From assembly GCA_010645155.1 (NCBI GenBank), contig CM021321.1, forward strand, positions 1,295,986 through 1,359,985: a stretch of DNA of 64,000 nucleotides, in the 5' to 3' direction. Origin of the DNA: Tigriopus japonicus (Eukaryota; Arthropoda; Copepoda; Harpacticoida; Harpacticidae). The notes under the pieces are model-generated. The model had not been told where the DNA came from and did no database searches. It was given only the letters and a program-made list of their open reading frames with translations. This document shows, in pieces, positions 13,601-26,600 of the stretch (within the stretch, counting starts at the first letter, position 1; every line of letters starts with the position of its first letter). Made by a program: the position numbers and the translations under genes.

Positions 13601-16600
13601 GTATTATGTGCTGCATACTTGCCGATTGCCCACCGACTAGTCAGCCGCAAGAGCGGCGTTCAAACTCCAAAGTCTTGACCACAGTGTTTAGCACCTCGGA
13701 AACGCGGCCATTAAGAGTAGTTCATTCACCAAAGGGCCCTTTTCTGGGCCAAAAAACCCAAGCTGGAAGGACTCTTTTCGGTGAAAGTTGAATTCCATGC
13801 ATGATGGTCAGAGTCCGTCCTTCTTTTCTTCTTTGCTCGTTGGTTGCTCCTTGATTCCTGCAAGACAATCTGAGTCCAGAGTCCGAGCAGCTACCCTTGC
13901 AGGTCAATAAATTTAGGCCAGTCTCCTCAATGGTTGGATGAATTTTTATTGCCCACAAACTCTTATCATGAGTTGGTGTATACGGCATACTTTTGATACC
14001 ACTGTTCTAGTATCTCCTCGAATAAACCCGGTTTCTCTTTGTTTCAAGAAACACAAAGCAGCTGTTTCCGAAATGTGCGCCCAAATTTTCAAGATCACCT
14101 CACCTCAACACAAACAAGCAGTTTTCACTCAAAAAAGCAAACAATCCGCGAAGCATTTGGAGGCTCTGAGACAGCACGCCAACAATACGTTCACAACAGA
14201 GTGGCATGGAACATTTGCCATTTTGTTCACCAACTTGGTGGATGAAGGCAATTTTTTTCCGGAATGACTTAGGGGACAATTTGTCTTTTCATAAATGTTT
14301 TGCATTGCTGTTTATGTATGGGTGCCAATTCACCTCAAGCACGCGGCTTCGCTGGAACTTCCTCCATTATTACTATGAATTTTCCCCGGCTCTTGTTTTT
14401 AGTGCGTGGGTTGGGTTTATACAAACTACCTCTTGTCTTTGGAAGTTGAAAATATGTTTGCTGTTCTGTCACGGTGTACAACATTAGGTTCCATATTCAA
14501 ATGAACCGACATACTCGAACTGAGATATTTATCTAGCTGGGTTGAGTTTTCGAGTTCCTGATTCAGAAGTGGCAATACGTTCATTCATTCATTGTTGCTT
14601 CTACCTACTTTCCCGAAAACGAAAGGAAAAGAGGGTTGGGCTGGAAAGTTAGATCTTGCCTCACTGTTTAATGAACTGTAAGAAAGCTTCTCGGGAAGTA
14701 GTTTGTTCTTGGCTCACGTTGCATTTGCTTTCCAGTCGACGGTTTCTGATTTTGTGTACCGAATTTGTTCATACACGGGCTCATTTCAGGCTCGCCGAAT
14801 CGAGGTAAATCTCACTTGGAACGACGAAGGAAGAAAAGTTGATTCGAACTTGATTGCCATGATTATTTCATGACTGTCATGATGACAATCGCTTCCGTCT
14901 TTGGCCATCGGTTCGCGGCCCGTTAATGGGGAGGTCGGTTTTTATGAGAAAATGATAGCTTTCGTGGGAATTCAATTTCGTGGGATGGGTCAGATTTGTT
15001 CCCATGTGTTATTAAAGACGGCTGAAATCATGGAGAGACCATTACACATGTACAGTGGATGAGGATCATGAAATCTTAGAGGTCATCCTAATTGCAGAGT
15101 AGGCAAAGGGGTTGCTTCAACGCTCAAGTGCCTTAATTTTTAGTACGCGAAAACAGGACCAAAAAAGCATGGACAATTCATTTCCCCCTTCTTTCATACC
15201 TTAGTGCTCCTCCGTTCCTCCATAATCATTAGCAGAGTCATAGAAGTGCTTCAATGTACTTTTACTACATGCATACTACAAAAGAAACGAAGAGCTGGCT
15301 TGGACTTGCGACCGGAAAGAAACTTGGATTCTTTTTGTCGCAATGCGCGAATATTTTCGTAACCTAATTTGCTGGAAAATTTTGAATATCTTCCCCTGCT
15401 CCTTCGTTCCTTTCCTCCCCTTTTCCTTCTTCGTTTAGCATTACTTGAACTCGGGTAGATGGAGGGAAAATATCGGATCTCTTTCACAATACCTACTGTA
15501 GGAGCTAGCGAGGTAGGACAGACAGCATTGGGGGTGCTTAAGGATCTCGAAGACACAGTCGTCACATCTCTAACTGGCCTTTAAGGTGTCAAGAAGATAT
15601 AAGATGAAACAGACCTTTGCGTCCATGTGTGAGGAATGACGAAAATGCGATTAAACCCCGTGTGCNNNNNNNNNNNNNNNNNNNNNNNNNNNNNNNNNNN
15701 NNNNNNNNNNNNNNNNNNNNNNNNNNNNNNNNNNNNNNNNNNNNNNNNNNGGGGTGCTTAAGGATCTCGAAGACACAGTCGTCACATCTCTAACTGGCCT
15801 TTAAAGTGTCAAGAAGACATAAGATGAAACAGACCTTTGCGTCCATGTGTGAGGAATGACGAAAATGCGATTAAACCCCGTGTGCTTGAAGTAGGCACAT
15901 TTCTTTGAGGAGTACCTCCGAATGTGTCTGTGTGACTGGTCTGTCTAATCGGCTTGAGCAGCATAGCCCACTTTTTGCATGAGAGAGACACTTATCACAT
16001 TAGCGCTCTCTTTCTGTCTCTCTCCAGGGTGGACGACTTGAGCTTTGTTCTGGCGTTTTTATATGATTATCCCTCCATTTCGAAAGGATTATCTCTATTT
16101 GTCTGGCCTCAATTGGCCAGTTTTAAAGCCTCGTCATTCCTAAACCGTTCTTTCTTCGTTCTCATTTCCAGGCGATCAAGGAGAGCGGGCAGATCGAGCA
16201 AACAATGTCCATTTTGATCATCAAGCCGAGTTTTTCTTGGCAGGCAATCCCCTCCTTTGTGATTGTGAAATGGAATGGCTTCAAAAGATTAACCAGGTCT
16301 CCCTGAAGCGAGGCTATCCTCGGGTCATGGACCTGGACAACATCCACTGTGAGCTCAACAACAAGCATCCCAACCAGAGTGTGCAGACCCAAGTGCCCAT
16401 CTTGAGTGTGCGACCGGAAGAGTTTGTGTGCGAATACCAAGCCCACTGCTTCGCTCTGTGCATGTGCTGTGATTTTTTTGCCTGTGACTGCCGAATGCAA
16501 TGTCCGGGTGGATGCTCTTGTTTCCACGACTCGGCCTGGTCTTCGAACATCATTCAGTGCTCGATGCGAGGTCACCTCGAGATTCCACCTCTCATTCCCA

Positions 16601-18510
16601 TGGATGCCACCACGATCTACTTGGATGGCAACAATTTCACAGGCACCCTCGAGAGTCAGGCGTTTATTGGCCGTAAACGGGTGCTGGCCCTCTATCTGAA
16701 TCAGAGTCAAATTGAAGCCATCAACAATCAAACCTTTAACGGGCTGACAGAGTTGGAAGTGCTACACCTGGAAGACAATTTCATCGGTCGGTTGGAGGGC
16801 TACGAGTTTGGCAATCTCACCTCGTTGCTCGAGCTCCATCTGCAAAACAATCGTCTCATCTTTATTCATGACCAAAGTTTTTCCTCTCTGGTCTCATTGG
16901 AGGTGCTTCATCTCCACGGGAATCTCTTGAAGACCTATCCACTTTGGAGTCTTCAAATATTGCCCCAGTTGGCCCATGTGTCATTGAGTGAGAACCCCTG
17001 GAGCTGCGAGTGTGAGTTTGTGCAGCAATTCCAAGAGTTTGCCCGTTCCAGCCGTGTCATCGCGGACATGCATTTGGTTCAGTGCTATACGGACAATCAG
17101 AAGGTCTACTTAAACCAGAATGTCACTTGCTCCGATGCATTGGCCGTGACCTCGTCCGACTCGAATTCCAATTCCAGCGGTGCCGTTAGTCTCGGAGACA
17201 ACCATGGTCTGATGAATATCATTCCCGTTTTAGTCGGTATTATCGCACTCTGTGTGATGATTGTGTGCTCAAGTCTTGTGATTTTTGTCTTCCGCACTCC
17301 CTTGCGAGTTTGGCTCCACTCCAAGTATGGGATTCGTGTTTTGGAGCCATGTCGAAAGTCTTCGCAAGATAAGCCCTACGATGCCTTCCTGAGCTATTCT
17401 CTTAAGGACGAGGACTTTATCCAGCAGATTCTTGTGCCTCATTTGGAGCAGAGTGAACCCGGCTACAAACTATGTCTACAGCACAGAGATCTGCCGAACA
17501 CGAGCTCCATTTCAGACACGTTTCCTAGTGTGGCCCAGCTCTGCGCCAAACATGTCCTCTTGGTCTCTCGAGCCTATCTGGAATCCGAATGGATCCATAT
17601 CAAGTTCGCCCTTCAGGACTCACCCAAACTACTTTTCAAACCTGTGATCATTTTGTTGGAGGAACTTACCTCGCTCGACTTGGCAGCGGCCCCTGAATTC
17701 AATCTCCTTCTCAAGACAGTCGTAGTGCTGCGTTGGAACGAGGCTGGCTTTTGGAACAAACTGCGGTATTTCCTGCCCGATAGTTATAGCAAGTATAAAT
17801 CAAATATTATTTCCCCTGGTGCTATCGCCTCCCCCTCGTCTCTTCATTGTTCGAAAGCCTCGCCAAGGACAAATCACCCCTCTTCCTCCTTGGTCCAATC
17901 GTCCGATTGGTACGATGCTGTGATAACTTCCAATGACTCCTCCACGTCAACGCGTTCCACCATTATGGGTGGATCGCCTCGAGACCAGAGTGGCAGTTCC
18001 ACCGTTCCAGTCCAAGTGCTGGCCAATCCTATGATGATGGAGAATTGGGCCCCATCCGAGGGATCGGAGAGTGCCTACTCATGGAATGATCATACATACC
18101 AGACCATTCCACATTCCCAGGACAGCAGTGGTCAGAATCAGACTCGTCAGAACTCCTCTAACAATCCTCCTCCACATCATCACCACCATCAACAACTTCC
18201 CACCGGTCGCCAAATCTATCATAACTTGGATGATAGTGAGCACTTGGGCTCGGTGGACGTGATGCTGCCCAATGGTCAGATGGTTCCTGCCACGCTAGTT
18301 CGGAACCCCATGGGCAAGATTGTTCCGGTGGTTCAAGTGGATAGCGTTTCTCCCCGACACAACACCCACCACACCAACCATCGACCTCCCACCGATTTGG
18401 AGGAGAAGCAACCACTTCGTCACCAAGAAGTGACCTTCCCTCGCACGGTGGTCTACAGACATCAGAACCAGACTCAGTTTGGCCCGAGTAGCGGTGGTCA
18501 CCTGGTGTAA
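10648..18510 (+). CDS. Toll receptor of the long Toll-6/7/8 (18-wheeler) class, two exons
   Basis: Single-pass membrane receptor of the Toll family, predicted at the cell surface with extracellular leucine-rich repeats (LRRs) and a cytoplasmic TIR domain. Exon 1 is 10,648-12,748 and exon 2 is 16,172-18,510. They join in phase 1 through a split Gly codon to give 1479 aa. The start is the first in-frame ATG after the stop at 10,573. Order: signal peptide (residues 1-31), about 23 LRRs (about 90-655), a Ser-rich insert (about 655-700), a first LRR C-terminal cap (NPLLCDCEMEWL, about 725-787), a Cys cluster (CMCCDFFACDCRMQCPGGC) about 793-817, about 5-6 more LRRs, a second cap (CECEF), a membrane segment (about 1051-1073), TIR (1103-1240; YDAFLSYS, LCLQHRDLP, FW), then a low-complexity tail with a His run. 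Two LRR blocks separated by the Cys cluster define the long Toll class; the exact orthologue (Toll-6, -7 or -8) is not resolved. In insects these receptors act in epithelial patterning and immunity; a role here is inference. Confidence 0.93.
12919..12958 (+). repeat. GA-rich microsatellite in the Toll intron
   Basis: An imperfect (GA)n tract with AAG and GCA interruptions lies about 170 bases downstream of the splice donor. It is simple-sequence DNA with no coding signal. Confidence 0.8.
15531..15885 (+). repeat. Assembly gap (N, 15,666-15,750) flanked by a 135-bp direct duplication
   Basis: The 135 bases at 15,531-15,665 recur at 15,751-15,885 with two substitutions (TTAAG/TTAAA and GATAT/GACAT). 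The 85 N sit exactly between the two copies. This is the pattern expected when overlapping contig ends from two haplotypes are scaffolded without merging. A real tandem duplication is possible but less likely. Confidence 0.85.
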
Positions 18511-19315
18511 CCAGAGAAATGGCTTCCTTCACTTGATCCTATCAGTGAAAAGTGGGTTCTCCTAACTTTTGTCTTGAAGAAATGGTGGAAACCATTGTTA
18601 AAATTGCTGGCTGTGTTTAGTCCCCTCTCTCCCCCTTATCCTTGCTCGCTTCCTCCCTCCGCTTCCTACGTACGTGTATCTCTCGCTCCCTCATTTCCCC
18701 TCCAGATTATTATTAAACCTCTTTCTTGGTATGATGATTCCCCATTCTTCGATCCCATTATCAGAACTGGTCGCTTGTCAAATTTTGTTTGAGAATGGCT
18801 CTCACTGTCATTTCCCGAAACTTCGATTACTTCTATCTCCATTCTAGAACCATTACTATTTTCAAGTCCAATTACACTTCTCGTTGGGACTCCTGTGTGT
18901 CTTCGAGATGAGTCCCGAGTACTGTAAAATGCATTTCCTACTTCTTCTACTTCTTCTTCTATAACAAAAGACCGGAAAATTTTCCCAAATTTTCTCGGAA
19001 CGGTTTCTGCGAAACGAAACTAGTCGCCTTGAAACACACATACACAAGTGAACGAACTGTACTTCCGAGAGTGAACAAGAAATTTATACCCTAAAATATC
19101 GTCGTTGTTTGGATGAAGCAGCATCACAAGAAGAAGAAGACGAAGAGAAACACAAGAGCAAAAAGTGGAACACTTTCGTTCCAAATGTGTTGTTGTCATC
19201 ATCAATTGTATAGCCAAATGAAATGAGTCGAAAGAAGAAAATTCCCAAAATATTTGTCCAGCTGTTCCAAATAGTTGAATGGTCGGCATGATTTCGCGAT
19301 ATTCTGTGCTGCAGA

Positions 19316-19321
19316 AATAAA
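19316..19321 (+). terminator. Possible poly(A) signal for the Toll transcript
   Basis: An AATAAA followed directly by an A-run lies about 800 bases after the Toll stop codon. A closer but weaker ATTAAA is at 18,712. Neither can be confirmed without transcripts. Confidence 0.3.
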
Positions 19322-22300
19322 AAAAAATGTTAATTCTTTTAACTCAAGTGCTTCTTTTTCCATTGCTGAAGTGTTGTTTAATCCCATTCTCGTCTTTCGT
19401 TTTAAACGCTTCAGCAAAATCGGAGAACCAGAAATATCTCTCGAATTTTGTATCACTGAAAGGCTTCGGGGTCACAAAGCACACCACACTTCGAAAAGAG
19501 ATTTAGTTCATATTCCTCACTGAATAAATTTTTGATCCATCGTCAAGGGCCAAAGCAAAAAAAGAAAAGGGATTCTTGTAGACTTCACTGGAAAATGGCT
19601 TTTGGCTCAATTGCCAAAGTTTCGCTCTCGAAATAACTTTGAAGCACATTTCAGTGGTCCACACCACTCCCTCTTTTTGTTAGTGCCTCGTCCAATATGG
19701 AGAAGAACCCCAGATCAAACACTTGAAAAAACATACAAACCGATTTTTTTTTGCCTCCAAATTCGAAGATGGGCAAAAATTCCTCGACTTTTTTTCTATC
19801 TCATGAACTCAAGCGTGCCATTCGCACAACTTAAATCCTATCTTTGTTTGTCCAGCTGTGCAATACTAAATGCATTTGTACCGAGCAGAAGAATTCGGGA
19901 ATTTTCTCCTACTTCCAACTAGATACACACATTGAACAAAGCAAAAGAGGTTCGACGGTTGCCCAAATTGTGTGAGCTCTCCATAAGAAGAAATGTGTGA
20001 GGGCAAATTCGGTTCAAATGGGGACAATTTCGTTTCGACACAAAAGATCACGGATTAGATTGCTCCCCCGGGTTTCGACCCTTGAATTTGTTGAGCATGG
20101 AGCTTGGGGTTTTTAAATGGCCACATTTGTTAGGCCATCTCATAACTCGAATTGGTGTCATGTTCGTGTCAAACAAAAAATGAAAACTGTTGACTTGAGC
20201 ACTAAAAACACAATTCAACAAACTGTCCCGGATCTGCAAAATTAGAGATTACTGATTGGTTTTTGTCCTGAAGTCAGTTTGAAAGCAGAGCTAGAATGTA
20301 GCCATATACAGTATTTCTTGTCTTTGGATGTCCGACAACTGAACCCCTTGGATGGAAAAATAGGAAAATGGGATTTGATGACTAACCAGTTTATTTATAT
20401 GCCGTTTTATCAATCGCGCTATTTTGACGTCCGGATGGCCAACTCTCCAATAGTCAAGAAATCTTTATGAATACTATAAAATATTTCATAAATAGTTATG
20501 AAAGAGTTGGTGGTCTTTCATGTTTATAATCAATATAAGATTAATCCAAGATGATTTGTTTATGTTGATTGTTGATGTCATAGATGGTTTTGTAATTGCC
20601 TTCACCCTAGTACCTCTGGTGGACGAATTGAGAACTATTAGGATATTTTGAGAGTGAAAGGGTTCATTCCAATCTGGCATTCCAAGTGGACTTGTACGAT
20701 CTGTTGGATCGATTTCCAAGAATTTGAATTCAGGCCTTCTTGTCAAAAGATGGATGGCATAAGAAATGAAGCGAAATAACTGGTAGTTCTGTCGGGTGTG
20801 TAAATTGAAAGTGAACATGAGTCCTCCTTCTCCTTCTACTACGTACGTTTCGTATTCTGTAGAGGCCAGCTAGCTTATCACTGGAACGATCGTTTGCACG
20901 AATTTCTTGACAGGGCATGAATTCTCGGTGATAAGTTGAGGCGATTGATCTTTAGACGAGTCACTAGGTTCACTTGGATTTCAGTGGATGATGACGGCCT
21001 AGATGAATTCCCCCGTTTTGAGTTTCACAGCATTCAAGCGACAAGTTGATCTGACAAATGTTTGTCTCTCACCACTCGGCCAAAGCTCAAAGCTCGTCAA
21101 AATTTCTCCCCGATGATAAGTATGGCTGATTATTATTAGGGCGCACATTCCAATGTTAAATGAGTTTGAAAACGATCATGAAATCCCCAGCAAAAACAAG
21201 ACCTGATTATAGCGGGTTAGAAATGTATCTTCAAGTGTTACACATTTATCAAAGAGAGATTTTTGAACAGGGCTGTCTGATATTTGTCGGCCGGAAAATC
21301 CGTTCTCTTCAATTGAACTTCGTGCGAATTACTCAGTTGTCCTCCAAAAGAGACAGGTGCTTATGAAAGAGTTTGAGGCAGCTCAAGTACAGTACAGGAA
21401 TCAATCATGTGAACTCAGAAAGCTTTCAGATCATCATTAGTTATGGGAGAGAGACCAGCATTCTTGACACGATTTCTGGGTGCTAAATAAATGATAAACA
21501 CTAACAATCTCGAGACTTCACGTGTTTCTACTCGATAACTTCCATGTCAATGGCATACCATTCAAATTGAATGAGAGTGTCACAAAGAATGCACTCAATG
21601 TAAAGGTGAGGAATACTCATAACTTGGTTTTCCATCTTCAAGAAATGTGTACAATGAACGGTTGACTTCATGGTTTAAGTTGTCTCTGAAATCGAGTTGG
21701 GTAACCTAGCAATGCACATCATTGAAATGCTTACCATATCTTACAGAGCAGCGTATCACTAAAATACCTAATGGGATTGACTCAAGATTCTGGTCAAGTG
21801 TATCCGTTTAAAAAATCAGGCATTTAAGGGGCTCTTAGCATCCTAAGAACTCGTGACGAGAACATCATGCTCTCGAGAGAAAGTGCAATTCTTTCATAGG
21901 GCCCTTTATTCTACCCTGGAGAAGAACTTGGGAGCTCAGATGCATTCAAGTGAGTTCACTTGCGTTTGAATTAGACAAATCGCATTCCTATCTTGAGCCG
22001 TTTCTTGGCCTTGAATCTAAGGCTCGATCTCTAGGCCAAACGCTTTAAGCATTCAAATTTGGCCAAAGCCGTTCGTTCATGTGACTTTTGCAAAGAGCAA
22101 TTGATAAGATGATGTCCAGATATTTAACAGATTCTCGGGAAGCTACTCATAATGGAAGATATTGGAGCCGGAGTGGAAAGAGGAGGGTCGAAAAAGTTTT
22201 GCAGCCTCTGATATTTTTGCAGCATCTTTTCGCAAATCGCTCGACGTATAGACCATAAATTTTATCCACGTTCCAACTTGAGAACAAATGACATTCTTGG

Positions 22301-22699
22301 GAGTTGTGATTTGGGATGTTCCTTCCGAGGTCTTGTGTTCAACATCCATCCGGCTACTTCATGATGGGATTTCCGGCCTCTGACCTCAAAATAAGGAACA
22401 TGACAAGTTTCGTCAATCGCCCAAGGTCCATTACGAAGGAGCAGCAGTTTTCTCAGAAGGCAGAGAACCCTCGAGAACCTCTCGATACAACTTTGATGAG
22501 GGTCGAAAAATAAAACACCTGGTGGCTTAGAAAGGGCCCCCTAGAAATTGGCCTGAACTTTGAGCAAACATGGGATAGGCACACACATACACACTCCTCC
22601 CCAGTCCTATAAATTACATTGGGTCGGATATTACTTTCTCTGTGCTCAATTATGGCCCTTTCCTTTATCTCTTTTACGTGACTCACATACTTGTTCTCA

Positions 22700-22926
22700 G
22701 TCAAGTTTCGAGTTCGAACGAAGACGATCGGTGGCCATCGTTTCCCAACTTGGCCCCCAACTCTCTGCATTCGCACTTCATTTGGGAAGATTGGAAATCC
22801 TTGAGAGTGGAGGCAACTCCTCCCAATATTCAAGTGGCGCCAACTTCGGGAACAATTATCAAGATGAACGGAATGGTTGCCGACTCCAAGAAAGAACAAA
22901 TACAAAATTTTGATACGGGGAGATAG
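22700..22926 (+). CDS. Weak candidate terminal exon, unknown product
   Basis: After a plausible acceptor (TTGTTCTCAG) near 22,699 a frame stays open to the TAG at 22,924-22,926. The peptide is soluble and has a balanced composition (for example DDRWPSFPNLAPNSLHS and HFIWEDWKSLRVEATPP). There is no in-frame ATG upstream, so an earlier exon would be needed and none is seen. I do not recognise the product. It may be a chance open frame. Confidence 0.2.
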
Positions 22927-23606
22927 TGCGTATGTAGTTGCACTTTTGGGGCTCTGTCTCGAATTGCTATGATCACCAGGATCTTGGGCCTCCAATGTCC
23001 ATGTGGGAGGCCCTCTTAGCGACAAATGGACTGCAAAATGTGCTCAAGATTGCAATGCGCCTCTTTGCTTCTTGAATGAAGTTGAGAAATCTCGCTTTCG
23101 AGTAGGCTTTGCATTTGTTATGTTGAGGGGTGAGTGGAATTTCAAATATAGAAGTTGTATGTAGTATTTGGAGAGCACGTTTTTAGGCTGGACTGAGACC
23201 CAAAGTTTCATGGCCTCGTAAATGGCCTTGCTTGCAAATCAAAGCTCAGACTAAACAAGATTGAGACAGCTTGTTTGATTTATGGCCGATTCTGAACTCG
23301 TTTTCTTCTTGTCGAAGACATGACTTTTTGCCGATATACTATGATTCACGGTGCCATGAAGCATGAATTCAACCCTTGAACGCACACATGGTCACCTTCA
23401 AGTATGATTGTTTCCTGTGGTGTCATTTTAGAGCCTTTTTCCGATGACTCGAATCTACGAGGTTAGCAAGAAAACTTGAGAATTCTCATCTTTTCAAGTC
23501 ATTCGGTGTGGATGAGCTTTAAAATGATGACCAAAGTCGATAGACTTCCAGTGATCAATCACAGGGGAGCACGTTGGCTCGTGACAACAGATGCCTTCAA
23601 AATACT

Positions 23607-23630
23607 GAGAGAAAGAGAGAGAGAGAGAGA
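23607..23630 (+). repeat. GA microsatellite
   Basis: A short (GA)n tract with one AAG interruption, in non-coding DNA. Confidence 0.75.
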
Positions 23631-26600
23631 ACACACTTACGAGTCGATGCTTGTGGCAAGTAAGCAAGGCAAGAGGATCACGGCAAGAAGGCATCGATGG
23701 ATAGACGAACGAGAAGCAAATCCCCCTGAGTAATGTACCAATCATATTCATGGTGAAAGGCGCCCACAAGCCCGAGTTTTACAAACAAACAAAAGACCCA
23801 TACGTCTCCCTGGAGTCAAAATGATCCATCTTTTGATAAAGAGGAGTAAAAAGCAAATTCTTGCATAAGGCACTTGTCTTCTTGAACAAGATTTCTCTCC
23901 TCCTTCTTCACCTTGACAAGAGGACGAAGAAAAGAAGAAGAAGTAGGAAGGAGCCATTGAGGACTGGTTGGAAGGCGCAACAATCAATATTTCTTTGTAG
24001 GATATCGCTTTTGGAATGCCCTCCTTGGTGTGAATACAAACTTCTAGCAAGGGCTGGAAGCCGACTCGTCGTCGATAAGCGGCTTGCTCGCTTCGATGGT
24101 TGGATGGTTGGTTGCTGTCTGGTTAGCTAGGTGTTGGTGGATTGATGTTTTTGACTCCCAAGCCAGGTCTTTTGTTCTGTTGACAGTTTTTGATGGGATT
24201 TTCCGAGGGCTCACTAGAGATTTTAATCTGTACATTAGCAAATGATGTTTTTATGCATTACAAACTGACAAATGGTGGCCTTCATAACCAAATGTTAGTT
24301 CCGACGGGAGTGAAACTCAATGCTCACAATAGATTTCTTTGCTCTGCCAAGCCATGAATCACCTATTGTCCGCCTAAAAATTCACGCTCAGTGCAATTAA
24401 ACGAGCCCAGAAAAGACCAACATGCAACACGTCAACATTGGAGCTCCGTTGTTAGGTCGGTGATTTAGTCCAGAACCAATGATAAAACCCTCCCTGAACT
24501 TGTTTATCAAACCTCTAATTGAAGCTGACAGGGATGCCCAGTAGTCAGTTGTTGCAATACACTACATACAACTCAGCATCTTCCATGGCCATCCCCTCTT
24601 CTTCATCTTCTTCTTCCTCCTCCAGGGGTTCAGATCTGAGGCTGAACATTACGAGGAACCGCTTGTACTTACTGTAGGCTTTTGGGAATACAGCTCGAAT
24701 AGTCTTGATCTCCCTGGAAAGATGTTAAAGATCCTCATCATCGATTTTCAAGAATGTCTTCGAGCATCGTCGGTGTGTCCGACTGATCTCGAGTGAAGCT
24801 CTCGGCTCTTCAGCAGTACGTTCAGCACTCCAGAGAGGCACGCATACAGACAAAACGTCTCAGTGCCGAAGGTGAGCCTGGTTTTCAGGTAAAGAATGTG
24901 AATTATGATGGCCCCCAAATGATTCTTCTGACTATTGGTATTCATCCAAGCATCCAGGATCACACCCCGGCCAAGTGTGATGCATCGTCCATATTTTCTT
25001 TGAGTCGCCTCGCTGCATACATAAAACGGCCCAATACAATATATCAAGGCCTCCACCACCGTTCACTCCAAATGTAAGAAAGCAGCCTTGGAAAAGAGGA
25101 AAAGTTCCTCTGACGAGATGTGGAACGATATCCGGCATTTGCATGCTCATTTATGCCTGCCACCTGCAGTCATACCTGAGCATGACAGATTGGCCGAATA
25201 AGTTAGCTCAAGATGATGGTGAGTTTGAGAGGCAATTCCTACCAGATTTCTTTGCGATCCGATGCAAAAATCCCCACTGACACACTCACCAAGAATTTCA
25301 AGCAAGTGCTTTCGCTAGTTATTCAGCTTAAGGTAGGCAACGGCACTAAAGAGCGTTTGTATTTCAATAGCGACTTTTGGTAATCATCCCAAACTCGCTC
25401 TGATCATAAAAGTCATGGGCGAGATAACATCATGGAAGAAGGGCTCAGTCATGTTTATTGCAATTGGACATGGTTTAAACCACCATAGATTACCACCAAC
25501 AAGATCCGATGGATGAATCAGGCTCTTTCAAATAATGAACACTTGGGCCTAGAAGTCTTTAAGTGTTGACGCTACATCTTGAAACCACATGAACGAATCA
25601 ATGCAGTGGAACTTTAACAACCGCCAATCCACCGTATTTCCGGTGCGAAAGAACATAATCTTAAGGTCTGTTCTAAAAGGGGCTAGTCCAGTGTTGAAGT
25701 CGTCCTTCTGGCCAAGGTTCAGTGGTCCTTAACCTGCCAAACCATAAGCTGCAGATGGATGAACGAGAGAATGATATTTCAGTATAATGATGCTTCCTTC
25801 GCTTCTCTCCTATCTCGTCTCTAGCTCTCTTCCTCCGATCTGATGATGATTATCATCTCAACATGAAGAATGAATTTAGAATTGAAATGAGTGCCTTTTA
25901 TCAAAACCGAGCCGACATGACATGCTCCTTCAAAAAGATTCTCGTGCTAAATTGGTCAAGTGCGCTGAACTTCGAGCCTATTTGTCGCTCTCAGTGAACG
26001 AACATTACCTTTAAAGCTAGACAGGGAGGCCTTGTCATTTTGCTGGAACTTTCATTTTCAAATTACAAGGTGTGGATGGCGAAGGATTTGATGATGGGCG
26101 GCATTTGAGCGCCCAGCTTTGTTTACTATTGGGATCGATTGTAATGGGATACAAAATTGAGTGTTTTTATGCAAATTACAGATTCTCAAGCAAACATGAT
26201 CTTCAGAAAGTGGAATCGAAGGAGTCTTTGGGATGTTAGCCCGTTCATTAACCTGTCGGAGAACTTGGAGAGAAAGTGAACGAGAGATGAGTGACTTGAC
26301 GATTTGCAAAGCCGGATTCCAATCGGTTGAGAGACCGACCAAGACCAAACCGCCGAAGAACGAGTCGAAGAAGCCAACGACGACGATGATACTAACACTG
26401 ATGATAATGATGAACCCATGATTTTTCATTAGGTGATATGCGAGAACCCTCTCAGTGAAGTGAGAGAAGAGAAACCTTTTTTACGAGGTTCCTTTACTGA
26501 CTACTTTTGGATCTTCCCAATTATAGGCTCAATACCAGGCCTGATTGAAGTAAGCTTGTCCACGTCAAAGGTCAAGGAGAAAAATGTCTGACGGACAAGC

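Larger units (their letters stand above)
12749..16171 (+). other. Phase-1 intron of the Toll gene
   Basis: The donor is TTTGAAG|GTGAGT and the acceptor is CTCATTTCCAG|GCG. Joining them keeps the frame open and places the Ser-rich segment directly before the first LRR cap, which supports the junction. The intron carries a GA-rich microsatellite, an 85-base run of N and the flanking duplication described separately. I see no nested gene. Many insect long Toll genes have an uninterrupted coding region, so an intron at this spot is of comparative interest. Confidence 0.88.

Noticed and set aside
13564..13791. Signal-peptide-like frame in the Toll intron (ALVLVCIMCCILADC)
   Set aside because: It has no suitable ATG, ends in an unremarkable sequence and lies in an intron; probably chance.
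16162..16731. 189-codon minus-strand reading frame opposite Toll exon 2
   Set aside because: It is the complement of a well-supported coding exon with LRR and cap motifs. No domain is visible on the minus strand.
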